Source of the DNA: Nocardiopsis metallicus
GTDB lineage: Bacteria; Actinomycetota; Actinomycetes; Streptosporangiales; Streptosporangiaceae
Assembly: GCF_014201115.1 (NCBI RefSeq)
Contig: NZ_JACHDO010000001.1
Coordinates: 2,604,001 to 2,668,000, forward strand
Reading direction: 5' to 3'
Length of the DNA: 64,000 nucleotides
Position numbers and translations under genes: made by a program. Under the pieces are notes generated by a model. That model ran no database searches, was not told where the DNA came from, and worked only from the letters and a program-made list of their open reading frames with translations. How positions within the stretch are numbered: the first letter of the stretch is position 1; every line of letters begins with the position of its first letter. Shown here in pieces: positions 55,419 through 63,737 of the stretch.

Positions 55419-57782
55419 ATGCGCAACGACGCCCAGGGAGCACCACCCGGCCGGCAGGAGGCCACCTCCCCGCTGCCCGGGACCCACACGGATCGCAAGG
55501 GGATCGCCGCCGACGTCGGCGCTTCCCTCGTGGTCTTCCTGATCGCCGTCCCCTTGTCCCTGGGGATCGCCGTAGCCTCCGGCGCCCCACTGATCGCCGG
55601 GATCATCGCCGCCGTCGTCGGCGGTATCGTCGCCGGCCTGGTCGGCGGATCCGTGGTCCAGGTCAGCGGCCCGGCCGCCGGTCTGACCATCATCGTCGCC
55701 GACCTGATCATGACCTACGGGTGGCGGGTCACCTGCCTGATCACCCTGCTGGCCGGGCTGGTCCAACTCGCGCTGGGGGCCTTCCGCATCGCGCGGGCCG
55801 CCCTCGCCGTCTCCCCCGCCGTCGTGCACGGCATGCTCGCCGGGGTCGGCGTCACCATCGCCCTCGCCCAGCTGCACGTGGTCCTCGGCGGGGCCCCGCA
55901 GAGCTCCGCACTGGCCAACATCACCGACCTGCCCCAGCAGATCGCGCACAACCACACCGCCGCCGTCGCCGTCGGCGTCATCACCGTCGCGATCATGTTC
56001 GGCTGGAACCGGTTGCCGGCCATCGGCAAGGTTCGGCCGGGGATGGTCCCCGCCGCGCTGGTCGCGGTGGGCACCGCCACCGCCATCGCCACCATGGGTC
56101 GCTGGGAGGTGGAGACCGTGGCCCTGCCCGCCTCGCTCTCCGAGGCCTGGAACGGCCCGATGCTGCCCGAGTCCGGCCAGTGGCACGGCATCGCCCTGGC
56201 GGTGGCCGCGGTCGCCATGGTCGCCAGCGTGGAGTCGCTGCTGGCCGCGATCGCGATCGACCGCCTGCACAACGGCCGCCGGGTCCAGCTCAACCGGGAG
56301 CTGTGCGGCCAGGGCGCGGCCAACACCGTCAGCGGCGCCCTCGGCGGTCTGCCCGTCGCCGGTGTCATCGTGCGCAGCACGGCCAACGTGCGGGCCGGGG
56401 CCCGCAGCCCGCTCTCCACCATCCTGCACGGTGTGTGGATCCTGCTGTTCGTCGCCTTCTTCGCGCACGTGGTCGAGCTCATCCCGATGCCCGCCCTGGC
56501 CGCGCTGCTCGTGTTCATCGGCGTGCAGATGGTGTCCCTGGCCCACCTGCGCAACCTGCGCAGGCACCACGAGGCCAGCGTCTACCTGGTGACCCTGTTG
56601 GGCGTGGTCTTCCTCGGCCTGCTGGAGGGCGTGTTCATCGGCTTCGCGCTGGCGATGATCATGGCGCTGCGCCGCCTGACCAAGCTGACCGTGGTCACCG
56701 AGGAGCGGGCCGACCGCGTGCACGTCACCGTGCACGGTTCGCTCACCTTCCTGGGCGTGCCCCGGCTGGCGCACGTGCTGCGCACCGTGCCCGAGGGCGC
56801 CAAGGTCGACCTGGACCTGCACGTGGACTTCATGGACCACGCCGCCTTCGAGGCCATCCACGCCTGGCGGGTGGACCACGAGCGCACCGGCGGCAGCGTC
56901 GACATCGACGAGGTCCACGAGAAGTGGTACGCGCGCAGCTCCACCAACTCGGCGCCGGTCGCCAAGACGATTCCCAAGGGCCGCTGGTGGGCCCCGTGGG
57001 ACATGCGCCGGGAATCGGGGGCCGATCTGGCACCGAACCCGCTGGGGCTGCTCACCGCCGGTGCCCGTGAGTACCACGCCGGCACCGCGGACCGGATGCG
57101 TTCGGTGATGAGCCGCCTCGCGCACGGCCAGTCCCCGACCGCCCTGTTCATCACCTGCGCGGACTCCAGGGTGGTACCGAACCTGATCACCGCGAGCGGT
57201 CCGGGCGACCTGTTCACCCTGCGCAACGTGGGCAACCTGGTCCCCTCGCACGGCAGCTCCGACGGTTCCGTGGGAGCAGCGGTGGAGTACGCGGTCAACG
57301 TCCTGCGAGTGCCCTCGATCGTGGTCTGCGGCCACTCGCACTGCGGCGCCATGCAGGCCCTGTCGGAGCAGACGCACCAGGGTCCGGAGGAGGCCCAGAC
57401 CACCCACATCCGCCGTTGGCTGGCCTACGGCCAGGGGAGCCTGCGCCGGGCCGGCGCGGATCGGGGCGAACTGGCCGGACTGCCCGCCGCGGAGGCGCTG
57501 CGCCGCCTGTCCCAGGCCAACGTGGTCGAACAGCTCGGCAACCTCATGGGCTACCCGGCCGTCCGCGAACGGGTGGAGTCGGGTGAGCTGACCCTGTCCG
57601 GAATGTACTACGACCTGGAGACCGCCAGGGTGCACCTGCTGGACGCCGGGAGCGGGGAGTTCTCCCCCGTCCAGAGCGTCCAGGACGTGCCCGATCCGGT
57701 GCCGCACCCGCGTGGGGGCGCGGCACCGGATCAGCCGTTGGACGAGTCGTCGTCGGGTGCGTCGTCCCGCCCGTCCTGCTGA
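55419..57782 (+). CDS. SulP-family anion transporter fused to beta-carbonic anhydrase
   Basis: 787 aa from ATG 55419 with GGAG upstream. The N-terminal 430 residues form a SulP membrane domain (VVFLIAVPLSLGIAVASGAP, GPAAGLTIIVADLI, GLLEGVFIGFALAMIMALRR). A STAS-like region follows (about 435-520; VHVTVHGSLTFLGVPRL, LDLHVDFMDHAAFEAI). The C-terminal beta-carbonic anhydrase (about 545-750) has the zinc motifs CADSR (C580) and CGHSHCG (H639, C642). Such fusions are thought to couple bicarbonate uptake or release to CO2 hydration. All zinc ligands and the Asp-Arg pair are intact. Confidence 0.94.
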   Translation: MRNDAQGAPPGRQEATSPLPGTHTDRKGIAADVGASLVVFLIAVPLSLGIAVASGAPLIAGIIAAVVGGIVAGLVGGSVVQVSGPAAGLTIIVADLIMTYGWRVTCLITLLAGLVQLALGAFRIARAALAVSPAVVHGMLAGVGVTIALAQLHVVLGGAPQSSALANITDLPQQIAHNHTAAVAVGVITVAIMFGWNRLPAIGKVRPGMVPAALVAVGTATAIATMGRWEVETVALPASLSEAWNGPMLPESGQWHGIALAVAAVAMVASVESLLAAIAIDRLHNGRRVQLNRELCGQGAANTVSGALGGLPVAGVIVRSTANVRAGARSPLSTILHGVWILLFVAFFAHVVELIPMPALAALLVFIGVQMVSLAHLRNLRRHHEASVYLVTLLGVVFLGLLEGVFIGFALAMIMALRRLTKLTVVTEERADRVHVTVHGSLTFLGVPRLAHVLRTVPEGAKVDLDLHVDFMDHAAFEAIHAWRVDHERTGGSVDIDEVHEKWYARSSTNSAPVAKTIPKGRWWAPWDMRRESGADLAPNPLGLLTAGAREYHAGTADRMRSVMSRLAHGQSPTALFITCADSRVVPNLITASGPGDLFTLRNVGNLVPSHGSSDGSVGAAVEYAVNVLRVPSIVVCGHSHCGAMQALSEQTHQGPEEAQTTHIRRWLAYGQGSLRRAGADRGELAGLPAAEALRRLSQANVVEQLGNLMGYPAVRERVESGELTLSGMYYDLETARVHLLDAGSGEFSPVQSVQDVPDPVPHPRGGAAPDQPLDESSSGASSRPSC

Positions 57783-57880
57783 ACACCTGAGGCCTGGTAC
57801 GCGGCGAGCAGAATGATCACCACGATAGCCAGGATCGGCAGGCCGAAGAGGACCACCCAGAAGGCGGTGGATTCGAACAA
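57731..57880 (-). CDS. Small single-pass membrane protein, antisense-overlapping the transporter 3' end
   Basis: 49 aa from TTG 57880 (M FESTAFWVVLFGLPILAI ...). One strong hydrophobic helix (about 6-28) is followed by a polar acidic tail (GRDDAPDDDSSNG). The stop lies 52 nt inside the end of the SulP/carbonic anhydrase gene on the other strand. The helix-plus-acidic-tail form is typical of small transporter or stress-associated membrane peptides. No family was recognised and no clear ribosome site precedes the TTG. Confidence 0.5.
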   Translation of the reverse strand: MFESTAFWVVLFGLPILAIVVIILLAAYQASGVQQDGRDDAPDDDSSNG

Positions 57881-58291
57881 GAGTCACCCATTCCCGTGAA
57901 CGCGGATGCCCCGTCGGGCCGTCGACCCCGGTAAACGTCGGCCCGCGGGCGTTCGCGCTCCGGGAAGCGACCGGGGTACGGAGCGCAGCCCCAATCTACC
58001 GGTGCCCCAGGGGATCAGACCATCACCGCCGAGCTGCAACCCCGTACCCGGATCCGGCCCCCTTCTCAGGGATGATCTTGCTACCAGGGGCGAGTTCGGC
58101 GCCGAACTTGCCCCTGGTAGCAAGATCACCGGGGGTGAGAGGGTTTCGGAAGCAGCGGACACACACCAGACCGGATTCCGGACGCTCCCACCCGCTGGCA
58201 CCCGCTGGCACCCGCTCCGTCGTCCCGTCGGCGGGCGCGGGGAGTGGAGTGGAGGGGAGGGGAGGGGCAGAGAAGCGAAGGGAAGAGAGGA
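57881..58291. other. Intergenic region with large palindrome and purine-rich tract
   Basis: About 410 nt without a gene. It holds the 56-bp palindrome (58073-58128), a CACCCGCTGG direct repeat (two copies and a partial third, about 58188-58216) and a plus-strand purine run (about 58240-58295) just beyond the 3' end of rnpB, where transcription of rnpB should end. Confidence 0.5.
58073..58128. repeat. 56-bp near-perfect palindrome
   Basis: Arms 58073-58100 and 58101-58128 are reverse complements with one mismatch and no spacer. Each arm carries TTGCTACCAGGGGC and GTTCGGC-type segments. It may be a dispersed palindromic repeat, a hairpin terminator or the remnant of a mobile element. Confidence 0.85.
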
Positions 58292-58678
58292 GGGAGTCGG
58301 CCGGTAAGCCGGATTCTGTCGGTTCTGAGAACCGGACGGTCATCCATCTGGGGCCGCCGTTGCCGACGACCTCGGTGCGGTCTACCCGCGGACTCGGGCG
58401 GGCCGCCCTCGAACATCCGCGCGGGAACCCAGAGGTTCCCTTTTTGACCTTGCTCCGGGTGGGGTTTACCTAGCCGATCGGATCACTCCGACCGCTGGTG
58501 GTCTCTTACACCACCGTTTCACCCTTACCACCGCGAGCGGTGGCGGTCTGTTTTCTGTGGCACTTTCCCGCGGGTCGCCCCGGGTCGGTGTTACCGACCA
58601 CCCTGCCCTGTGGAGTCCGGACTTTCCTCGAACCCGCGCTGGACGCGGATCCGCGACCGTCTGGCCGACTCCCCCTCT
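58292..58678 (-). ncRNA. rnpB: RNase P RNA (bacterial class A)
   Basis: Minus strand. The conserved core elements are seen: near the 5' end GAGGAAAGTCCGGACTCCAC and CAGGGCAGGGTGG; in the middle GGTAAGGGTGAAACGGTGGTG and GTAAACCCCACCCGGAGCAA; near the 3' end CCAGATGGATGACCGTC and AGAATCCGGCTTA. Helix P1 is formed by GGGAGTCGGCC at the 5' end with GGCCGACTCCC at the 3' end. It is the catalytic RNA that trims the 5' leader of tRNA precursors. A -10 element TAGACT (58686-58691) puts the 5' end near 58678. Ends are accurate to a few bases. Confidence 0.96.
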
Positions 58679-58726
58679 GCCGGTCAGTCTACCGGTCCCA
58701 CCGGGGTACGGCGGCCCCCAAGGGCC

Positions 58727-59368
58727 CTAGGTTCCCAGGTGTGCGGTGTCGTTGAGCGAACGCACCACCTGGGGTCCGTCGGCGTAGCAGTCCACCTCGG
58801 TCAGGCACGCGGTATCCAGGTGCATCCGGTACAGCGCGCCGATCGGGGCGAGCATCGCCTGCTGCACGGCGACCTTGATCGGGGTCACGTGGCTGACCAC
58901 CAGGACGCGGCGGCCGCGGTGGCGCTCCAGGAGGGCGTCGCGGGCCTTGCCGACGCGGCGCGAGACCTCGGCGAAGCTCTCACCTCCGGGCGGGCCCGTC
59001 TCGGGGTCGGACAGCCACCGGCCGACCTGCCCGGGGTCGCTTTCACGGGCCTCGGCGAAGGTCAGCCCCTCCCAGGCGCCGAAGTCGGTCTCCACGAACC
59101 CCTCGTCCTCCTCGACGGCGAGGCCGAGGAGGTCCGCCGCGTACCCCGCGGTCTGCCGGGCACGCAGGAGCGGTGAGGAGACCACCGCTTCGATCCCCCA
59201 ACCAGCCAGGCGGCGCGCGGCCGCCTCGGCCTGGGCGTGACCCTCGTCGGTGAGCGGGATGTCCCCGCGCCCGGCGAAGCGGCGTTCCACCGACAGCGGG
59301 GTCTGGCCGTGCCGCAGCAGGACCAGGCGGGTCGGCTCGGTGTCCGGCCCGCCCCAGCCGGTGCTCAT
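58727..59368 (-). CDS. Histidine phosphatase family protein (phosphatase half of the Rv2228c type)
   Basis: 213 aa from ATG 59368, which overlaps the upstream stop (ATGA). The catalytic motif is LLRHGQTPLSVERRFAGRGD, with FVETDFGAWEGLTFAEARE and the second catalytic His in VVSHVTPIKVAV. It aligns by eye with the C-terminal acid phosphatase domain of the mycobacterial RNase H/phosphatase fusion Rv2228c, but no RNase H domain is present. Possible roles include alpha-ribazole phosphate or phosphoglycerate-type phosphatase. Confidence 0.88.
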   Translation of the reverse strand: MSTGWGGPDTEPTRLVLLRHGQTPLSVERRFAGRGDIPLTDEGHAQAEAAARRLAGWGIEAVVSSPLLRARQTAGYAADLLGLAVEEDEGFVETDFGAWEGLTFAEARESDPGQVGRWLSDPETGPPGGESFAEVSRRVGKARDALLERHRGRRVLVVSHVTPIKVAVQQAMLAPIGALYRMHLDTACLTEVDCYADGPQVVRSLNDTAHLGT

Positions 59369-60126
59369 TCGACGACGGGGGCGGTCAGACCCGACTCCTC
59401 GGTGCGCACCAGGATGCGGCGGCAGTCCTCGCAGCGCACGATCTGGTCGGCGGCGGTGGCGCGGATCTCGTTCAGCTCGACGGTGCTCAGCGCCAGCTTG
59501 CAGCCGTTGCAGCGGCCGTAGCGCAGCGGGGCGGCGGCCACACCGTCGTACTGGGCGCGCAGCTTGTCGTACAGGGCCAGCAGGTCGGCGGGGATCTCCG
59601 CGCTGACCCGCTCGCGGTCCTGGGCGACACGCGTGCGGTCCCACTGGATCTCGGCGGCGGCGGTGTCCCGACGCGCCGTCACCTCGGTGAACTTCGCGAC
59701 GGCCGCCTCGCGCTCCTCGGTCAGGCGGGCGACCTCGGCGCTGAGCCCCTCGGCCTGCTCCATGACCTCCAGGACGACCTCCTCCAGCTCGGCCTGGCGG
59801 CGGCCCAGGGATTCGATCTCCGACTGCAGGTTCTGCAGTTCCTTGGCGTTGGTGATCTGCCCCGACTCCAGGCGCTTGGCGTCGCGGTCGGCGCGGGAAC
59901 GCACCTGGTCGACGTCGCTCTCGGCCTTGCGCTGGTGGCGCTCGACGTCGGAGGCCTTGGTCTGGGCGGTGATGAGCTCGGCGTCGATGGCGTCGACGCG
60001 CTCCTTGAGCTGGGCCGCCTCAGCGATCTCGGTCAGGCTCCGGAGACGGTGGTCCAGACGCTCCAGCTGGGTGTCCAGCTCCTGGAGGTCGAGCAGTCTG
60101 GCCTGAGCGGCGGGTTCGGCTTTCAC
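59365..60126 (-). CDS. Coiled-coil zinc-ribbon protein (Rv2229c-like)
   Basis: 253 aa from GTG 60126 with AGGAGA upstream. Residues about 10-195 form a long helical coiled-coil hairpin rich in Glu, Arg and Ala. A C4 zinc ribbon follows: CNGC and CEDC about 25 residues apart. The family is conserved in actinobacteria next to the Nif3 and RNase H/phosphatase genes. The function is not established; a nucleic-acid or protein scaffold role is assumed. Confidence 0.9.
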   Translation of the reverse strand: MKAEPAAQARLLDLQELDTQLERLDHRLRSLTEIAEAAQLKERVDAIDAELITAQTKASDVERHQRKAESDVDQVRSRADRDAKRLESGQITNAKELQNLQSEIESLGRRQAELEEVVLEVMEQAEGLSAEVARLTEEREAAVAKFTEVTARRDTAAAEIQWDRTRVAQDRERVSAEIPADLLALYDKLRAQYDGVAAAPLRYGRCNGCKLALSTVELNEIRATAADQIVRCEDCRRILVRTEESGLTAPVVE

Positions 60127-60238
60127 TTGGGGTCTCCTGAGAATCGCGGTTGGGAGGCCGGGGAGGCCGCCCGCGCCCTGTGCAGTTGTGGTGGTCGAGC
60201 AGTTGCCACACGTGGTCCGTATGTGCGCTCACTGTGCG

Positions 60239-61105
60239 CTACACGCGCTGGAAGGTCCGTGACCAGGCATCCGTCACAGTGGTCGACACCCGGATCTCCA
60301 CGTTAGCCCCATTCGGACCGCCCGTGCGCCCGAGCGCGTCGGACAGGCGGGCGGCTCCGTCCTCCAGCCAGGGCCACTCACTGGCGAAGTGGGCGGTGTC
60401 CACGAGCGCGGGCCCGCCCGGTTCCTCGATGAACTCCGAAGCCGGGTGGTGGCGCAGGTCGGAGGTGACGTAGGCGTCGACCCCGGCGGCGCGGGCCGCA
60501 CCCAGCAGGGAATCACCCGCCCCACCGGAGACCGCGACGGTGCTGATGAGCCGGTCCAGGTCACCGGCCACCCGGATGCCGCCAGCGGTGGCGGGCAGCC
60601 CCCGGGCTACCCGCTCGGCGAAGTCGCGCAGGACGAGCGGCTCATCCAGTTCACCGATCCGGCCGATACCGCGCCGCCCCTCGGGGTCGGTGGTGTCGGG
60701 CTCCAGCGGGCGCAGCGGTCCGGTGAGCCCGACCGCGCGGGCCAGGGCGTCGGACACCCCGGGCGCGGCGGTGTCGGCGTTGGTGTGCGCGGTGTACAGG
60801 GCCACCCCCGAACGGATCAGGCGGTGCACGATCCGACCCTTGGGGGTGTCGGCGGCCACGCTGGTCACCCCGCGCAGCATCAGCGGGTGGTGCGTGATGA
60901 CGAGGTCGGCGCCCCAGGTCACGGCCTCGTCGACCACGGCGTCCACCGGGTCGACCGCGAACAGGATCTTCTCCACCGTCTGCGCGGGGTCGCCGCAGAT
61001 CAGACCGACCGCGTCCCAGGAGGCCGCCCACCGCGGCGGGTAGACCTCCTCGAAGGCGGCGGTGACGTCGGACAGGGTGACTGGCTGCGCGGTCGAGGTG
61101 TTCAC
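60239..61105 (-). CDS. Nif3-like dinuclear metal centre protein (Rv2230c-like)
   Basis: 288 aa from GTG 61105; a TTG two codons upstream is an alternative. Motifs of the family are WDAVGLICGD, the metal-binding ITHHPLMLRGV, the YTAHTNADTA segment and the C-terminal VDTAHFASEWPWL. It is often named GTP cyclohydrolase 1 type 2/Nif3; the true reaction is uncertain. TAGTCT lies seven bases before the GTG, so a leaderless transcript starting inside the end of the WYL gene is possible besides read-through. Confidence 0.9.
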   Translation of the reverse strand: MNTSTAQPVTLSDVTAAFEEVYPPRWAASWDAVGLICGDPAQTVEKILFAVDPVDAVVDEAVTWGADLVITHHPLMLRGVTSVAADTPKGRIVHRLIRSGVALYTAHTNADTAAPGVSDALARAVGLTGPLRPLEPDTTDPEGRRGIGRIGELDEPLVLRDFAERVARGLPATAGGIRVAGDLDRLISTVAVSGGAGDSLLGAARAAGVDAYVTSDLRHHPASEFIEEPGGPALVDTAHFASEWPWLEDGAARLSDALGRTGGPNGANVEIRVSTTVTDAWSRTFQRV

Positions 61106-61115
61106 GGCCAAGAGA

Positions 61116-62099
61116 CTAGAGCATTCCCGACAGCCGGGTGGTGACCTCGGCGGGGGCGTCCCACTCGGCGGTCGCCCCCAGGGACAGCACCGCGGCCGTG
61201 TACTGGCAGACCAGGTCCAGGGAGTCCGCGCTGAGGCGGACCTCGCAGCGCTCGGGGCCGCGGGGCTCGATCCGGCCGGGCAGGGGCCCGTACAACCGCC
61301 CGCGCACCTCTTCCCCGGCCAGGTCCAGAGTCATCGTGACCGTGTACCGGTAGGTGCCCCGGGCGAACAGCCGGGTGAGGAAGGTCGCGGGATCGGGCGC
61401 GGGCAGCTCCCGGGGCTCGAAGCGGCCGTGGGTGGGGCGCGCCTCGTGCAGCCGGTCCACCCGGAAGGTCCGCCAGTCGTCGCGGTCGGTGTCGTGGGCG
61501 ATCAGGTACCACTGGCCGCCGTGCGAGACCAGGTGGTGGGGTTCGACCCGGCGTTCGCTCCGGTTCCCGGCCCGGTCCCGGTAGGTGAAGTCGGTGACCG
61601 CGCGGTCGTGGCGACAGGAGGCCAGCACCCCGAGCACGGTCGGATCCGCCCGCTGGGCTCCGGGGTGCCGGACCACGGACGCCGCACCGCTGACCGCCGC
61701 CAGCCGGGGGCGCAGCCGGGCGGGCAGGACCCGTTCGAGTTTGGCCAGCGCTCGCAGCGCGCTGTCCTCGAACCCGGTGGCGGTGCTCAGGGCCAGCGCG
61801 ATCGCCACCGCCTCCTCGTCGTCCAGCAGCAGCGGCGGCAGGTCCTGCCCGGAGGCCAGCCGGTACCCGCCCGCCACACCCGGGGTGCCCTCGATTCGGT
61901 AGTCGAGGTCGCGTAGGCGTTCCACGTCGCGGCGCAGGGTGCGGGCGCTGACCCCGAGCCGTTCGGTGAGTTCGGCTCCGCTCCACTCACGGCGGACCTG
62001 GAGCAGCGACAGCAGCCGCAGCAACCGCTGCGGCAGGGTGCCCCGCACCGATTCCCCGTCCTCCCGGCCCTCACCACTCCGCTCACTCATGTTTTCCAT
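61116..62099 (-). CDS. WYL-domain transcriptional regulator
   Basis: 327 aa from ATG 62099 (MENMSERSGEGRED); ATG 62090 and 62111 are alternatives. The DeoR-like HTH is QRLLRLLSLLQVRREWSG and LGVSARTLRRDVERLRDL, followed by GTPGVAGGYRL. The WYL domain has HHLVSHGGQWYLIAHD (WYL core) and FRVDRLHEA, then the C-terminal extension with YTVTMTLDL. It is divergent from the FAD oxidase gene across 53 nt, the usual arrangement for a regulator and its target. Confidence 0.92.
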   Translation of the reverse strand: MENMSERSGEGREDGESVRGTLPQRLLRLLSLLQVRREWSGAELTERLGVSARTLRRDVERLRDLDYRIEGTPGVAGGYRLASGQDLPPLLLDDEEAVAIALALSTATGFEDSALRALAKLERVLPARLRPRLAAVSGAASVVRHPGAQRADPTVLGVLASCRHDRAVTDFTYRDRAGNRSERRVEPHHLVSHGGQWYLIAHDTDRDDWRTFRVDRLHEARPTHGRFEPRELPAPDPATFLTRLFARGTYRYTVTMTLDLAGEEVRGRLYGPLPGRIEPRGPERCEVRLSADSLDLVCQYTAAVLSLGATAEWDAPAEVTTRLSGML

Positions 62100-62152
62100 G
62101 CTGCCAGCCATTGCGGCCGGGATGTGACCGCATGGGTTCCTACGGTGGCCGT

Positions 62153-63556
62153 ATGAGCGAGAACAAGGAACAGACGACGGAACAGACACACCTACTCGAC
62201 CGGCTCCGGGCACGGGTGCGCGGACCGGTGCACGCCCCCGGCAGCCCCGGCCACGAACGGGCCCGGTCCGGGGTACAGCGGGTCGACCGGCACGCACCGG
62301 ACGCGGTCGTGGAGGCCTCCGACGCCGAGGACGTGCGCGCCGCGGTGGCGGTCGCCGCCGAACTCGGGCTCCCCGTGGCTGCCCAGCGCACCGGGCACGG
62401 CCACGGCACCGGCCTGCGCGGTGGAGTCCTGGTGGACACCCGGCGCCTGGACCGGGTCCGGATCGACCCCGGGCACCGCACGGCCGCCGTCGGAGCCGGA
62501 GCCACCTGGCAGGACGTGATCGACGCCGCCGTCCCGCACGGGCTTTCCCCGCTCTCGGGCAGCTCACCCGGCGTGGGCGCGGTCTCCTACACCCTCGGCG
62601 GCGGACTGAGCCTGATGGGCCGCCGGTACGGGTACGCCGCCGACCACGTCCGAAGCCTGGACCTGGTGACCGCCGACGGGCGCCTGCGACGCGCGGACGC
62701 CCACAGCGAACCGGACCTGTTCTGGGCGCTGCGCGGCGGCGGAAGTTCGTTCGGGCTGGTCACGGAGATGGAGCTCGCCCTGTTCCCGGTGTCCCGCCTG
62801 TACGGGGGCAGCCTGTACCTGGACGCGACCGACACCCCGCGGGCCCTGGACGGCTGGCGCCGGTGGGCCGAGGGAACACCCGACGAACTCACCTCCGGGG
62901 TGTCGGCCGTGGTCTACCCGGACATGGAGGGCGTACCCGAACCCATGCGCGGACGGCTGATCGTCCAGGTCTCCCTGGCCTGGTCGGGGCCGCCGGAGAA
63001 GGGCCCGGCCCTGGCCGAGCCGCTGTACTCCCTGGCCCCGGTCCTGATGGACACCCTGCGCGAACTCCCCTACACCGAGTCCGGCGCGGTGTTCGACGAC
63101 CACGACGACCCGGCCGGTTTCCGCGGTGAGGGGCTCCTGGTGGACTCCCTGCCCTCAGAGGCCCTGGCCGAGCTCCAGAAGCTGGCCGCCGCCGACCGCC
63201 CGTTCATGAGCGTGGTCTGGCTGCGCCACCTGGGCGGCGCCCTGGCCCGGCCGCCCGAGGTTCCCGACGCGGTCGGCCACCGGGACGCCGCCTACGCGCT
63301 GAGCGTGCTCACCTTCACCGAACCCGACACCGACCGAGCGCGTGCCCTGCGCGCCGAGGCCGCCGCGCTCTTCGCCGACCACACCCGGGGCCGGTCGAGC
63401 AACCTGAGTTTCGGCGCGGTGGCCGAGGACGAGGTCCGCGCGATGTTCGCCCCCGACACCCTGCGGAGGCTCGCGCGGATCCGGGACCGGGTCGACCCGA
63501 ACCGGCGTATCCACACCAACCGTCCGATCGCGGCCCCTGGCACGGGCACGGCCTGA
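62153..63556 (+). CDS. FAD-binding (BBE-type) oxidoreductase
   Basis: 467 aa from ATG 62153. TACGGT (62141-62146) is six bases before the ATG, so the mRNA is probably leaderless. The PCMH FAD domain has AAQRTGHGHGTGLRGGVLVD with the likely flavin-linking His, and the GVGAVSYTLGGGLSLMGRRYG loop. The second linking Cys of bicovalent members is replaced by Ser in SGSSPGVGA. The C-terminal berberine-bridge strand is DPNRRIHTNRPI. It oxidises an unknown small molecule. Probable target of the divergent WYL regulator. Confidence 0.9.
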   Translation: MSENKEQTTEQTHLLDRLRARVRGPVHAPGSPGHERARSGVQRVDRHAPDAVVEASDAEDVRAAVAVAAELGLPVAAQRTGHGHGTGLRGGVLVDTRRLDRVRIDPGHRTAAVGAGATWQDVIDAAVPHGLSPLSGSSPGVGAVSYTLGGGLSLMGRRYGYAADHVRSLDLVTADGRLRRADAHSEPDLFWALRGGGSSFGLVTEMELALFPVSRLYGGSLYLDATDTPRALDGWRRWAEGTPDELTSGVSAVVYPDMEGVPEPMRGRLIVQVSLAWSGPPEKGPALAEPLYSLAPVLMDTLRELPYTESGAVFDDHDDPAGFRGEGLLVDSLPSEALAELQKLAAADRPFMSVVWLRHLGGALARPPEVPDAVGHRDAAYALSVLTFTEPDTDRARALRAEAAALFADHTRGRSSNLSFGAVAEDEVRAMFAPDTLRRLARIRDRVDPNRRIHTNRPIAAPGTGTA

Positions 63557-63559
63557 TCC

Positions 63560-63601
63560 TCCACGGGCAGGGCCCGGGCCCGGCCGTGCCCTGCCCGTGG
63601 A
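63560..63601 (+). terminator. Terminator of FAD oxidoreductase gene
   Basis: 14-bp perfect stem (63560-63573 with 63588-63601) directly after the stop codon. Confidence 0.75.
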
Positions 63602-63673
63602 ACTCCACGACCGCACCGGACGCCCTCGCCCGCACCTGCCTTCCGCCGCACCGCGCATCCCGCCCGAATCTCC

Positions 63674-63703
63674 TTGCGGGCCGCGGCGGGCAGCGCCTAG
63701 CGT
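63674..63703 (+). promoter_or_regulatory. Promoter of the alpha/beta hydrolase gene
   Basis: TTGCGG (63674-63679) and TAGCGT (63698-63703) with an 18-nt spacer, about 35 nt upstream of the ATG. Confidence 0.4.
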
Positions 63704-63737
63704 TCAGGAAAGGTCAACGAGAGCGGGGACGCGTCAC

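Noticed and set aside
55326..57887. An 853-codon minus-strand frame opposite the SulP/carbonic anhydrase gene
   Set aside because: His/Gly/Asp/Gln-rich antisense shadow; only the small TTG frame at 57731-57880 has protein-like features.
58188..58216. Tandem CACCCGCTGG repeat as a regulatory array
   Set aside because: Only two full copies and a partial one; simple slippage in GC-rich DNA is enough.
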